Assembly: GCA_004352715.1 (NCBI GenBank)
Contig: SCFE01000070.1
Coordinates: 1,877,590 to 1,941,589, forward strand
Direction of reading: 5' to 3'
DNA from: Hofstenia miamia
Taxonomy: Eukaryota > Xenacoelomorpha > Acoela
Length of the DNA stretch: 64,000 nt
Shown: positions 1 to 11,258 of the stretch, piece by piece
Position numbering within the stretch: position 1 is the stretch's first letter
Layout: every line of letters starts with the position of its first letter
Notes under the pieces: model-generated
Database searches by the model: none
What the model was told of the DNA's origin: nothing
Seen by the model: the letters and a program-made list of their open reading frames with translations, nothing else
Position numbers and translations under genes: made by a program

Positions 1-1238
1 GAACATTGGCAAGAGCTTACCACCATCCCTAACCCAGATATCTCTTTGAGTTTTTCTGAGCATGTGATCATGAATCCATCATTGGCAACATGTTCCTGTT
101 ACCACTGATTATGATTTTACTGGAGATGTCATGATCTCTGGATTCAAGGGAAAATGCTTCTATGGACTTAACTTTTGCCTGATCTCTGTCTTGTCTCAAA
201 AGGAAAGACATGTGTTACCATTCTAAAGAGTTCTGATTCTTTAATCAAAATAGAGACATCTCAGTTGAGGCTAGTTGCAACCTGTTCCATCTGGAGTTCC
301 AGACAGCTGCCTGTTCACCAATCTTGACAGTGATTCACAATTTGGCGGAGCCAAGTGATAACATTAGGATTCCTCTTGTAAATGAGTGGACGCATCTGCA
401 CCTCAGTTCTCAGGAGCATGAGTCACTTTCTCAGCTGCTTAGACAGCACTATGAGGTCTTTAACTATGGTTTGATCAGCATTGGTCATGCCATTGGAGAG
501 CAGCATTCAATCAAAACTAAGAATGATCATCTGATTCACCTGCCTGTCAGAAGAGTACCAGAGAATCTTCAGGAAGAGTACAGAAAAACCTTAAGCAACC
601 TCATAGAAAGTGGCATCATTCAAGCTAGCAATAGCCCTTATGTGGCTCCTACTGTTTTCATTAAGCAATGCAAGAAGTACTGCCTCTGCATTGATTTCCA
701 AAAGCTTAATGACATTACTGTGAAAGATGCATATCAACTCCCATGCATCAAAGATCTTCTTTACAACAGCAGTCAATACAAACTGTTCAGCTGCCTTGAC
801 CTGTGCAAGGCCTACTGGCAGGTACCAATGAAGCCTTATAACATTTTAAAGACTGCCTTTATAACTCCCTATGGCCTCTTCAAATGGAAGTATATGGCCT
901 TTGGGCTCTGCAATGCCCCTGCTACTTTCCAGCATTATGTTACCCACGTACTTAGGAATGGAGCCAACATGCTTGAATCTGGCATAAAGGCCTACATGGA
1001 CAATATTCTCATTGCTGGTAATACGTTCTCAGAGCACCTGGAAAGGCTTGGACACACTTGCAGCTTGCTATATGAGTCTGGTCTTTGAGTCAATGGGAAC
1101 AAGTGCTCTTTGTTACAGCCTCACATCACCTTCTTAGGAAGGATCCTTGAACTTGGTCATATCTCCATTAAGAATGATGCAAAGGATGATCTTGACAAGA
1201 TCAAGACTCCCCATTATTGTAGGGACATGCAGTGAGTC
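1..1238 (+). pseudogene. Ty3/gypsy reverse transcriptase relic, family B copy B1, with upstream protease-RT linker
   Basis: Decayed pol segment in sense orientation. Positions 324-1085 stay open and carry the RT palm: SPYVAPTVF, then LCIDFQKLND, CLDLCKAYWQVPM and KYMAFGLCNAPATFQ. This matches the young element's RT (39316-40361) closely and in the same order. Positions 130-320 align with the linker before RT there (shared DVMISG.KGK). The catalytic box is damaged: YIDD has become YMDN, so a metal-binding Asp is lost. A TGA follows at 1086-1088, then RT connection sequence continues to about 1238 with another stop. The left end lies outside the window. Dead RT of an old insertion. Confidence 0.9.
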
Positions 1239-2100
1239 ATGGGATTCTTGAATTACTATGGCACCTTTATCATGGAATTAGCTAATAAAATGAGACACAT
1301 CTCTAACCTACTATGGTGCAATGTTGAATTTAGATGGAGCTGGAGTGTGCAAGAAGAGCTTGATAACGTCAAGAAAAAACTTAGAAAAATTCCCAGCCTA
1401 AACACACCAGACTATTCAAAGGAATTTCTTATCAACTGCCATGCCAGTTCCATTGCTATCAGTGGCATGCTCAGCCAGATAATTGATGGGAAAGAGAGCC
1501 CCATCCAATACTTTAGCTGCAAGCTCCATTATGCTGAGCTAAATTATGGCATGACCAAGTCTGAGATGCTCGCCTCAGTTGATAGCCTGAAGAAGTTTTG
1601 CTTCTTCATCTTGGGTTGCCAATTCATGGTGTGCAATGTCAACTCAGCACTGGCATGGCTAAAGAAATTTTCAGGGGACAAGTTTAACATCTTTGCCCAA
1701 TGGATAGAGTATCTGAACAACTTTACTTTTCTATCAAACATTGTCCAGGGAGACTGCACAACAATGCAGATTACTGAACTGCTCTCCTGAGCTATGAGTG
1801 TGATCTCTGCAAGCCACCCAGAGAGAAGACACAGTTCAGATTTATCCTGTTCAGTGATTATGAGTGTCTGCCTGAGATTAACACAGACTGAAATGGAAAT
1901 GAGATCCTCCCTATTTTGGTGAAGGAAGAAATCACTGAAAAGGAAATCTTGCATCATCAGTGGCACAATAAAGTGCTAAGTGAGATCACAGCCAAGTTGA
2001 ACAATGACAGCTACATACTCAGCCCCATTGCTAACAGATATTTCCAGCGTTTTAACTGGAAGCTTACCAAGGCAGGCCTACTTTATGCATGAAGCTGGAA
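1239..2100 (+). pseudogene. Ty3/gypsy RNase H relic, copy B1
   Basis: Continues pol from the RT relic. The open part (1239-1787) holds the RT-RNase H tether (MGFLNYYGTFI, then PSLNTPDYSKEF) and RNase H motifs (DGKESPIQYFSCKL, NYGMTKSEML, LAWLKKFSGDKFN). It keeps Cys at the position where the young element has a TGA stop (YFSCKL against YFS-stop-KL). The first RNase H Asp has become His (INCHAS where the young copy has IDCDAS). After 1790 similarity continues through several stops. A non-functional remnant. Confidence 0.85.
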
Positions 2101-3398
2101 CAGTTGATTAGCATTTCCCAAGTACAACCACAGAGACTTAGTACAAAAGATTCACAAGAAAGGCCATTTGGACATCATCCAAACCAGGCACACATTCAAT
2201 GCGAGATATGTGACCATTGGTATTCAAGCTGCTGTCCAGGACGTCATTGACAAGTGTAGCACCTGTCTGTTACAGGTAGCTGGACATTTCCCAGAGCAGC
2301 AAGCCAAACTGCACAGCAGAGCTGCTGAACAAACAAATGAAGTTGTTCACATGGATATAGAGAAGCTCTCTCTTTATGAGGAAGGGTACCAGTACCTCCT
2401 CGTACTCATAGACCACTTTACAAATATGCTCAACTTATCCCCCTCAACAGCACCAATGCTGAGGTCATTGGGGAAAAAGTGGTCAAAGAATGGGTCTTCA
2501 AGTTTTTGCCTATGGAGCACCTAATCTCAGATCATGGCCCTCAATTTGAGAACCACCTTATGGAAACCCTAATGAAGGAACTCGAGATCTTGCATGAATT
2601 TACCACCAGGTACCATCCACAGTCTAATGGAGTGTTCAAGCAACTTAATCATACTGTTATCAAGTTAATCTGAGTTGCCCTTGCCCAAGCAGCTGGCAGG
2701 AATTGGAAATGGGTCATTGAGGCAGTGGAGTACTTCTATAAAACCACCATGCACAACTACTAAGGTTAGTCCTTTTAAGGTCATGTTTGGTTGAGGGGTG
2801 AGTACACCCCTTTTGATTATGTTTCCTGATAATAATGAACTTACATTAGAGAATTTTGTGAACCATATGTTACATGAATTTCAAGAAGTGCATTTAACCA
2901 TCTGTTGGAATAATAATCAATCTGCTATCCGTCAAAGGCGGAATTTCATTCACAAGTTGTATGGCAAACCTCACAAAGTTGGAAACAAAGTTTTTGCATA
3001 CTTTCCTCACCAGATTACAGATGCACATCAGGTGTGAAAGCTTGCCACCAATTGGCAGGGTCTGTTCACTGTCACAAAGGTGTTAGACCACAATTGATAT
3101 CTGTTAAATAATGGGAGAGTCAACCACTTTCAACAGCTCAAATCAACCATTAAGGATATTAGTAATGTCGTCATCAACCCTAATAGTGAATTTTCACTTG
3201 TTGATGACAGAGTAAATGAACTTGAGAATTATACTAACCTCACTGAATGTGAGGAAGACAACCTCTCTGAGGTTGAGTATGATACTAATCCCAGTAATAG
3301 TAGCAACATTACTGCTACTCACATTTTGCCTAAATGTAAAGTAAGGGGCCAAGAGTACCTAGATCATTTAAATACCCAGGATTGGGAACTCAATTAAT
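2101..3398 (+). pseudogene. Ty3/gypsy integrase relic, copy B1
   Basis: Degenerate integrase in order. The HHCC zinc finger is at about 2150-2265 (HKKGH and CSTC visible). The catalytic core follows, with the first Asp in HMDIEK, a frameshift near 2430, and the second Asp in LISDHGPQFE. The third acidic residue is gone: NGVFKQLN where the young copy has NGLVERLN, so Glu has become Lys. Positions 2798-3036 match the C-terminal region (NQSAIRQRRNF, LYGKPHKVGNKVFAY). An acidic tail up to 3398 (LTECEEDNLSEVEYD) fills the place that is an N gap in the young element. Confidence 0.88.
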
Positions 3399-3703
3399 CT
3401 TTATGTTTAGGAAACTAAGCCATATCAGATGAAAAGAACTGAAAATCAACTGCCCACAAGAAGATGAGTGAGGTGACGACATAACCCCCATGAGGAGTGA
3501 TGCCAAGATGACACCCCTCACCAAGCAGATGAGAGTGTATCCCAAAAAAGAGTAAGGACGCAGGAGGACTCAAGTAGCAGACCACACAACTACTTGGGGT
3601 GCCAAATAGCCCTCAGGAATATGAGGAGTCAAGTAAGTACAGAGTGCCTTTTACTAACTAAAGTGTTACCTTAAGTGCTAACACACAAACACCTCACAGT
3701 AAC
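3399..3703 (+). other. Linker between integrase and ORF3, copy B1
   Basis: About 300 bases between the pol stop and the extra gene, with no long open frame. This is the only ungapped view in the window of the family B linker, because the equivalent part of the young element is largely N (36390-36924). I see no splice or promoter signal I would defend. Confidence 0.5.
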
Positions 3704-5101
3704 TTGAAAACCCCCTCTAGTCCTGGCCCTTTTTCATGTGCTTCTACAGGTGTTAGGTCCCAACAAAATGAAGAATGGCAGCACAAAGTTTCTAAGGTAG
3801 GAGATGAAATGTTACATTCATATTTCATAGCAACCCCTAAAGCCATTAGTTTTGTGCATGACAACCTCTCTGAAGAAACAAGAAACAAGCTACATTCAAC
3901 TTACAACACAAAGAACCTCACGTGCTCAGTGGACCTCATTCCATTTGTTATTGATGCAGAGCGTAGGTCCAAGGTTAACACAATTATAGGCTATGACTCT
4001 AAGATGCACAGAGGACTAAGGAGGCTTTATTGGCAGAGCACCATCCACACTATGTTCAACAAAGATTTCAACCTAATGCACCTATGCCAGTTCCTCAACA
4101 ACAAGCAAGCCATTCAGAAATTTGAGTGTGGTAACATTGACTTTGAGAATTTACTGGTCATTTACTTCTTCTGAGTTGGTAAGATTACTCAACCTAAGAC
4201 CATGGAAAAGATTGAGATTGCATACAGTTTAGCTAAGGTCAAGAATATCTGGCTGGTGATGTTTGTTAAGGAGGAGTATCAAGATGAGATACTGGAGGAC
4301 GTCCTTAATCTCCACTTCCAGATGGAAAATTTCACAATACTATACACTCATTACTACTGTCCCACCAGCATGTACCAGTTTAGCATCTTTTCAATAACAA
4401 AACTTATCTATACTGACCTCTTGTTGTGCAAGAAGATACCCATGCATTGCCTCACTGTCAACACTAGATTAATTATCAATGCTGTCATCCAGTCACAAAC
4501 ACTGGAGTCTATTTCAGCTAACTGGTCCAGTCTTGCATTAGTCGCAAACATGCATGTTAGTTTCACATTTTCCCAGAGCTCAGCAATGCTGGCAGAAATT
4601 GATGAAGTCTGGAACAACCTCAAGGTGGATAGGAACCCTGAGTCTGTTTGGCTGACTATTAATATCTGCAGCCCTACTTCACAGTATTCCAGATCAGTTG
4701 AGAGGCTCCTTTTCAAGCTCTACATAGCATATACATCACAGAACCACCAGAATTTTGCGGAATGTTTGTTTTCAGAAAAGTTCGCACCAGCTATCCAATC
4801 TTATGGAGTCATTTGGGTTCTATCTGTCTTTTTAATGCAAGACCCACACATCCAGCTTCCACTTGATTGAAGTACCTGAGAGCGCCTAGCTAGAAAATGC
4901 ATGCATGTGTTGGCCATCTGCCCTGCTGCATGGAAGATAAAGAATTGGTTACTCCACTCTTGCTCACCTCTGTCTTCACCAGGGAAGACCAAAATAGCAA
5001 TGGAAAGATTTGAAAAGATTTACACTTGCCTCATTGGAACCAAAGCCCATTAGGAAGTATTATGCCTCAAATGATCATCAACTGCTTGGGTTTTGCCTTT
5101 G
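3704..5101 (+). pseudogene. ORF3 (extra retrotransposon gene) relic, N-terminal half, copy B1
   Basis: First 460 or so codons of the extra gene downstream of integrase, broken by stops at 4172 and 4868. It is collinear with the intact-length copy at 33199-36300. Shared blocks include VSKVGDEMLHSYFIAT, VDLIPFVIDAERRSKVNTII, RLYWQSTIHTMFNKDFN, RLIYTDLLLC-like KLIYTDLLLCKK and a proline-serine block (SPLSSPGKTK-like) near 4970. No signal peptide, membrane helix or known catalytic motif is visible and I cannot assign a function. The gene is cut at 5101 by an antisense family A LTR. Similar sequence for its C-terminal part reappears at 11582. Confidence 0.85.
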
Positions 5102-6227
5102 TGTAACATCCTCCACCTGGCCCTTTTTGCACAGTGTATTATCGTTAGTAATTATCACTCAATAAATAGCAGGTGAGGATTTACTGATTTAATAGACTGC
5201 TAGACGTTTCCTCTTTATTTAACTGGTTAGGTTAACTGAGTACTAATCATCATTACTTAGGTGATGAAGCTGTGCAGTGTTTTCTCATCAATCATCTGTG
5301 GGCTACTACCTGAAGCCGATCTCAACACAACAGTTCCTCTCCTTCATTAACAACTGACCAAGTTCTCTGCACCATCTCAGCTCAATGGGAACTAATTATG
5401 TGTACCTTACTTTAGCTCAGTGTGTGTACTCATTTCAAGTTGTAACTGACTTAAACTCAATTTTGTAAAGTGTTTGTTAGATTGAATAAGTAAAGCAACT
5501 GGGCATTGACACTAACTGCATTAAGTTAATATTAAAGTAGCCATTACCATAAAATTACTGGCTTTAACAATTATTTAATATATTGCAGTTTCCTACACTT
5601 ACATTTAATAACAGTGCATGTAGAGTCATTTATTCAGTTGATTATTGTCAAGTCTCCTACTATTAGTAATAAAGATATAATCCTAATGTTTGGCTATCCA
5701 GCCATTTCAAGCATCTGTTATAATGTACATGTAGTGATTGATAGTCAGACTAAGCAAGAATCGAAAAACTCCTATCCATAACATAAGTGCTGTTTCATGA
5801 CTGGCACAAGGACCCTTCGAATTGCTCCCATAATGGAATCCAGCCATTACTCGACACAACTTGCTTAGCTGAACATTTTAATAAATATCAAACCAGATAA
5901 ATGACGAAAAATGAAAATAAAATAAACTCCAAAGAATTTATTGTTCATCAAATTTCCTTTAAATTCTAAACTATTTATTTAAAAAGTTCTAAGTACCTGC
6001 CGATTTTAAATTTTGAATTAATCTTCTGCCATTATGGCTGTCAAATCTTACTTAATGGGCTCTGGTATTTTTCTCATAATGTACAATATTGTAACTTAGT
6101 TGCATAATACAAATGAATAAGATAATTAACTAAATTTTACAATCATTTTTTGATTATATTTAATCACTGTTAATCTTTCAACGCTGATCTCTTTGGTTTG
6201 CAGCTTATTCTTTTGGGTGATGCCACA
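5102..6227 (-). repeat. Family A LTR, antisense, inserted in ORF3
   Basis: About 1.13 kb, beginning TGTAACATCC on the plus strand and ending GATGCCACA. It matches LTRs at 17142-18237 and 25241-26382. The direction is set by what follows: the sequence after 6227 is the antisense 3' end of an element (CGCCCTCCTCAGC, reverse complement of a polypurine tract). It is therefore the 3' LTR of a minus-strand family A copy that interrupts ORF3 of copy B1. Confidence 0.85.
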
Positions 6228-6841
6228 CGCCCTCCTCAGCTTGCATTATGGACAGCACGTGTCACTCCGCATGCACGAGAGTAACTCCGCCTCAGTATGA
6301 TTGAAGTAGCTTTTTGTAATCTGCCTTTTATCTCCTTCAATATGAGATCCTCATTTTGTTTCTCTATTATCCCCCAGTGATTTCTTCTCTTAACCTAATC
6401 CGGATTATTGCTTTTTCTTTTTTATCCATGTTGATCTCTAGTAGTTCCTCATATTCATTATGAGGAATAAATTGGAATTCCGTTTTCTGTCCAACTTTCT
6501 TCTCTAAATCTCTTTTGTATTCAGGAAGTGAGGTTCAAAAGTCCACATTGCTATGTAATTTTCCCTTCCTATGTTTGATTTTGAAGTTAAACTCATTAAT
6601 GTATTTGATCCATCTTGATACAATTGATGATTTATCTCCTGAAAATTTTTTAAGCCATGCTAAACCACTATTATTGGTACTCACTCAAAACCTTTTCCCA
6701 ATCAGAAAGTGTTGGAATGTCTTATTCTTTTGATTAACACAAGCATTTCTAATTTTGTTGATCCATAATTCTCTTTGCTCAGTTTTAATTTTCTGCTAAA
6801 AACTGAACCAGCATGTCTTTATCTTCTTTTATCCGTCCAAA
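6228..6841 (-). pseudogene. Internally deleted family A fragment: 3' end joined to RNase H region
   Basis: Starts with the 3' internal end next to the LTR (about 70 bases), then jumps directly into antisense pol. Translation of the minus strand gives LAWLKKFSGDKSS and WIKYINEFNFKIKHR, matching the RNase H block of the other copies, with stops. The whole ORF3 and integrase are missing between these two parts, so this is a deletion derivative. It ends abruptly at a further LTR start at 6842. Confidence 0.75.
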
Positions 6842-7042
6842 TGTAACATCCTCCACCTAGCTTATTACGCCGTGTCTGATTACTGATAATGAGTGCTCGG
6901 TAAATCGCGGGTGAGGTGTTACCAAATTGTTGAACCATCAGACCATCCTCTATTATTAACTAGTTACATTAATCAAATAATTGAGTATTAACAATCACTG
7001 TTTAGGTGACAGAGAGGTATGATGTTTCCTCTTCAGTTCTTC
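6842..7042 (-). repeat. Truncated family A LTR (outer 200 bases)
   Basis: Begins TGTAACATCCTCCACC and runs 201 bases, then the same LTR start occurs again at 7043. The two pieces are close copies of the same LTR end, in tandem. This could be nested insertion, template switching, or an assembly join. Confidence 0.75.
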
Positions 7043-7496
7043 TGTAACATCCTCCACCTAGCTTATTACGCCGTGTCTAATCATGGTTAAGGAATGCTTG
7101 GTAAACTGCGGGTGAGGTGTTACCCATTTGTTGAACCATCAGACTTTTCTCTCTTATTAACTAGTTATGTTAATTAATTGATCTAGTATTAACCATCACT
7201 GTTTAGGTGACTGGGCAGTATGATGTTTCCTCTTCAGTTGTTCCATGGGCTCCTGCCCGAAGCCGATCTCCACAACACAGCNTTGAATTAATCTTCTGCC
7301 AATATGGCTGTTCTGATGTAAGCGTAATTTTGCTTGTTACAATTTGTCAAATCTTTCTTAATCAGCTACAATATTTTTCTCATAATGTACAATATTGTAA
7401 CTNATTTTACAATCATTTTTTGATTATATTTAATCACTGTTAATCTTTTGACGCTGATCTCTTTGGTTTGCAGCTTATTCTTTTGTTGATGCTACA
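7043..7496 (-). repeat. Family A LTR with internal gap, 3' LTR of gag-only copy A3
   Basis: Starts TGTAACATCC and ends GATGCTACA, but is only 454 bases long. Single n characters at 7282 and 7403 join the start of the LTR to its last quarter, so about 650 bases are missing by comparison with 25241-26382. It is followed by the antisense internal 3' end CGCCCTCCTCAGC, as at 6228. Confidence 0.8.
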
Positions 7497-8567
7497 CGCC
7501 CTCCTCAGCTTGCATTATGGACAGCATGGGTCACTCCCCATGCACGAGAGTGTTGGCTTTTCTTATGAGTAACTCCGCCTCATTATCTTCCCACAGTTGT
7601 AGCATTTCACATCTCTTTTGCAGACCTTCTTTGTTTTCACGTCTCTGGCTTTTATTTTTATCATTTTCTCCTGTTTGTCTGTTTCATAGGTTTTCATTGT
7701 ATTCTTTGGTTTAACGTTGCTCCTCCATGTTGGTGTTTCTCTATGCCATGCTGCCTTCTCATTTATTCTTGCATTGTTTTCAATCATGGCTTGTATGTCC
7801 ACTGCCTTTCTGATCATTTTCTCTAGTTTATCATCTATGTCACACTTGATTTCGAATTGTGCCCTTATGTTGTCAGCCATACCTTTACAAATGTGTGAGA
7901 AGAGGTCGTATTTTGAGTATCAGTTTTCTCTTGAGCTTAATGTGACTAGTCTCTCCACCTGTTGTATGTAATTGTGAATGTCGTCTGTCTTCTTCATTTT
8001 TGTTCCATTTAGAATTATCCTATATTGGTTTTTGAAACTTTCATTTACGTAATATTTGATGAAATCACTGATTAGTAGTTCATAATCTGTCTTCATTTCT
8101 GGATCTAGCAGCAGGTAGTGCTGTGCTGCCAATCTCGTTAAGTATAGGGGGAATCTCGCTGCTGCTGAGTGTTGGCTTACTTTTCTTTCTGCCATAGTTA
8201 GTTCAAACATTTGAAGCCATTCTTCAAAGGTTGGGTTATACCCATCTACTCTACCATTGAATTTTGGTAGTGTGGCTTTGCAAGGGATCATNNNNNNNNN
8301 NNNNNNNNNNNNNNNNNNNNNNNNNNNNNNNNNNNNNNAGATAGTGCTGCGCTGCCACTCCCGTCAAGCATAGGGGGAATCTTGCTGCCACTGAGTGTGG
8401 CTTACTTTTCTCTCTGTTATAGTTAGTTCGAACATTTGAAGCCATTCTCTGAAGGTTGGGTTATACCCATCTACTCTACCATTGAATTTTGGTAGTGTGG
8501 CTTTGCAAGGGATCATATTGTTTCCCAATTCTTGGTTCAGTATTGAGTTACTGTATTTGGGTTTCAT
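7497..8567 (-). pseudogene. Family A gag, C-terminal capsid and zinc-knuckle part (copy A3)
   Basis: After about 95 bases of element 3' end, the minus strand goes straight into gag. The order along gag is capsid-like region (FNGRVDGYNPTFEEWLQMFELTMAERK, read in pieces), YLTRLAAQHYLLLDPEMKTDYELL, IQQVERLVTLSSRENRY, then a knuckle start VKCYNCGK that is cut off. The pol and ORF3 regions are entirely deleted. A 47-base N gap (8292-8338) lies between two overlapping copies of the same capsid segment (8097-8291 and 8339-8515), probably allelic or assembly duplication. Confidence 0.8.
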
Positions 8568-8591
8568 GTGTTTTGTTGTCCCTTCTTTGTT

Positions 8592-9716
8592 TCACAGCTG
8601 TGTAGTTATCGCTTTTGTGATCTCGTCTATAAATTTCTTTTTCTCCACCTCATTCTCATCGTCCGAAGAATCTTCTTCTGATAATTGATCATTGGGTGGT
8701 GTTGCTTGTAGTTCAGGTGGTGTTGCTTGTAGTTCATGTTCCTTTCTGCCTACAACCTGGAAGTTGTGGGAGTGTATCTTCTCTTGTCGTTCTTCTTTGT
8801 TTAGCTGCAACAGTCTCAGTTTATCTTTTAGATGAGCTATTTCTTCTTGCCACAGATCCTTGTCTCTGATTAGGTGTTTGTTCTCTATTTCCAACAAGTT
8901 CTGTTGTGCTTGTGCTGGCTGTGGCTGTTCACTCTTGTTTGTTTCTAGTCGGATTATTTTGCTCCTTAGTTGCATTATCTCTGTGGCTTGTACATTGTTG
9001 TCTTGTATTAGCTGTAGGTTTGTTATCTCTAATACATTATTTTTCTCTTGCAAGAGCTGATTCTGCTCTAAGAATCTACTGTTTGACTCTGTTAGTTGCT
9101 TCGTGAGTGTCTTAATCTCATTCTGAAATACTTCACTTTGTTCAATTAGTTTGGTGTCCATGTCGACTTGGATGTTTCTAATTGTTCCCACACTCACTTG
9201 CTCAATATCTTCTATCCTCTTTGTTAGTAGGCATATTTCTTCTCGCAAGAGTTTTTTGGTTTCATTGTTTTTTCTCAAAATTTCCAAAATCTCTGGGGTT
9301 CCTGGTTCAGAAGAGGATTACTGTCTTACTGACTCTGGGGTTTGGGCTGCTTCAGTATTCCTTAGGTATGATGACGATCGTGTTGTCATGGGGGTGTTGG
9401 TTTTTGGTATTGTTTTCTTTGNATTTTTCTCTTGCAGGAGCTGATTCTGCTCTAAGAATCTACTGTTTGACTCTGTTAGTTGCTTAGTGAGTGTCTTAAT
9501 CTCATTCTGAAATACTTCGCTTTGTTCAATTAGTTTGGTGTCCATGTTGACTTGGATGTTTCTAATTGTTTCCACACTCACTTGCTCAATATCTTCTATC
9601 CTCTTTGTTAGTAGGCTTTTTTCTTCTTGCAAGAGTTTTTCGGTTTTGTTGTTTTTTCTCAAAATTTCCAAAATCTCTGGGGTTTCCGGTTCAGAAGAGG
9701 GTATGATGACGATCAT
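8592..9716 (-). pseudogene. Family A gag, N-terminal coiled-coil part, duplicated around an n (copy A3)
   Basis: Minus-strand translation is long coiled coil rich in Glu, Gln, Leu and Lys (TKRIEDIEQVSV, FQNEIKTLTKQLTESN, FLEQNQLLQEKN), followed by an acidic stretch SEEDSSDDENE near 8660. The same coiled-coil segment occurs twice, about 9043-9330 and 9423-9706, separated by a single n at 9422. That is best read as a failed contig merge rather than a real tandem coil. It resembles the coiled-coil half of gag at 24351-24854 and the helix in the young gag. Confidence 0.8.
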
Positions 9717-9991
9717 GTTGTCATGGGGGTGTTGGTTTTTGGTATTGTTTTCTTTGCACTTCTTCTCTTGTTACTTTTGTTATTCGTCATTATTTCTTAA
9801 TGTCGTAGTGGCTTATCATCCTGGTTACAATCCAAGAGTCCAATTTGCACCTGTTGTGGTTAGGATTTTCTGCCTTTGCTGACTTTGTATTTTCGTTCAC
9901 TGCTCTGTTGCTTCCTTTTTCCTTTTACTTTGAGTTCATTTCTGAGTTTTGAAAGAGTATTGCTGTGTGTTTTCTCTCCATTGACTTTGTT
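9717..9991 (-). other. 5' leader of copy A3
   Basis: Region between gag and the primer-binding site of copy A3. The minus strand is Lys- and Asn-rich when translated, with short open pieces only. No separate gene recognised. Confidence 0.45.
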
Positions 9992-10011
9992 CTTATTTGT
10001 CATGGTCGCCA
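9992..10011 (-). promoter_or_regulatory. Primer-binding site, copy A3
   Basis: Immediately inside the 5' LTR the minus strand reads TGGCGACCATGACA. The other elements have TGGTGACCTTGACA (25221-25240) and TGGCAACCGTGACAGG (43033-43052). A conserved TGG-initial stretch directly after an LTR ending in TACA is the expected tRNA primer site. The family B version fits the 3' end of an animal tRNA-Arg. Confidence 0.7.
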
Positions 10012-10495
10012 TGTAACATCCTCCACCTGGCCCTTTTTGCACAGTGTATTATTGTTAGTAATTATCACTCAATAAATGGCAGGTGAGGATTTACTGATTT
10101 AATAGACTGCTAGACATTTCCTCTTTATTTAACTGGTTAGGTTAACTGAGTACTAATGTAACATCCTCCACTTGGCCTATTTGCACAGCATATTATCATT
10201 AGTAACTATCACTCAAGTAAATGGCAGGTGAGGATTTACTGATTTAGTAAACTGCCAGACATTTCCTCTTTACTAACAGGTTAGGTTAATTGAGTACTAA
10301 TCATCATTGTTTAGATGACAAAGCTGTGTGAAGTTTCCTTGTTGACTCATCTGTGGACTACTGCCTGACGCCGATCTCCACAGCACAGTTCCTCTCTTCC
10401 ATGAACAGTTGACCAATTCCACTGCACCATCTCAGCTCAATGGGAACTAATTATGTGTACCCTCCATTAGCTCAGTGCATGTACTCATGTCAAGA
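10012..10495 (-). repeat. Two truncated family A LTRs in tandem
   Basis: TGTAACATCC occurs at 10012 and again at 10157. The first piece is only 145 bases. The second runs about 340 bases and then changes, at a short stretch of shared sequence (GTACTCATGTCA), into antisense integrase-region sequence at 10496. Neither piece is a complete LTR. Confidence 0.75.
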
Positions 10496-10676
10496 TGTAA
10501 CTGTTCTATTATTGCTAGCTTCTACATACATTAATCAATTTCTATTTATCTTCCACTTGTACCACTTGTAGTATCCTGCTGTTAATTTTGATAGTGTTGT
10601 TCAGGGTTCTCTTATCATTTTGATAATTTCACTGAGGATTATATTGTCTCTCTGTTTTTCCACTATTTCCTGTTCA
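10496..10676 (-). pseudogene. Family A pol fragment upstream of integrase zinc finger
   Basis: Antisense pol fragment practically identical to 19439-19619. In both places it ends in TTCA and is followed by an LTR start. It corresponds to the region after RNase H and before the integrase HHCC finger (NRLMYVEASNNRTVTP in the longer copy). Confidence 0.7.
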
Positions 10677-11258
10677 TGTAACATCCTCCACCTGCCCTAT
10701 TTGCACCATGCATTATTGTTAATAACTACCATGCAGTAAATTGTGGGTGAGGAGTTACTATATTAATGAATTGCCAATCTTTTCCCCTCTACTTAACTAG
10801 CTAGGTTAATCAAGTACTAATCATCACTATTTAGGTGATGAAGCTGTGTGACGTTTCCTCTTTAAGTCATCTGTGGGGTACTGCCTGAAGCTGATCTCCA
10901 CATCACAGTTCCTCTCCTTCATGAACAATTGACCAAATCCACTGCACCATCTCAGCTCAATGAGGACTAATTATGTGTACCTTACTTTAGCTCAGTGTGT
11001 GTACTCATTTCAAGTTGTAACTGACTCAAACTCAATTTTGTAAAGTGTTTGTTAGATTGAATAAGTAAAGCAACTTGGCGTTGCCACTAACTGCAGTTAT
11101 TTAATATTAAAGTAGACATTACCATAAAATTACTGGCTTTAGAAATTTAATTAATAAATTGCAGTTTCCTACACCTATATTTATATTTTAGTAATAGTAG
11201 GAGACTTGACTATAATTGACCAAATAAATGACTTTACATGTATTGTTATTAAATGTAG
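10677..11258 (-). repeat. Family A LTR part with an internal inverted segment
   Basis: LTR from TGTAACATCC to about 11172. The next 86 bases are the reverse complement of LTR sequence (compare 5605-5690: GTCAAGTCTCCTACTATTAG there, CTAATAGTAGGAGACTTGAC-like here). The inversion ends at AAATGTA, before the hairpin block at 11259. The identical arrangement occurs at 19620-20201. Confidence 0.65.
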
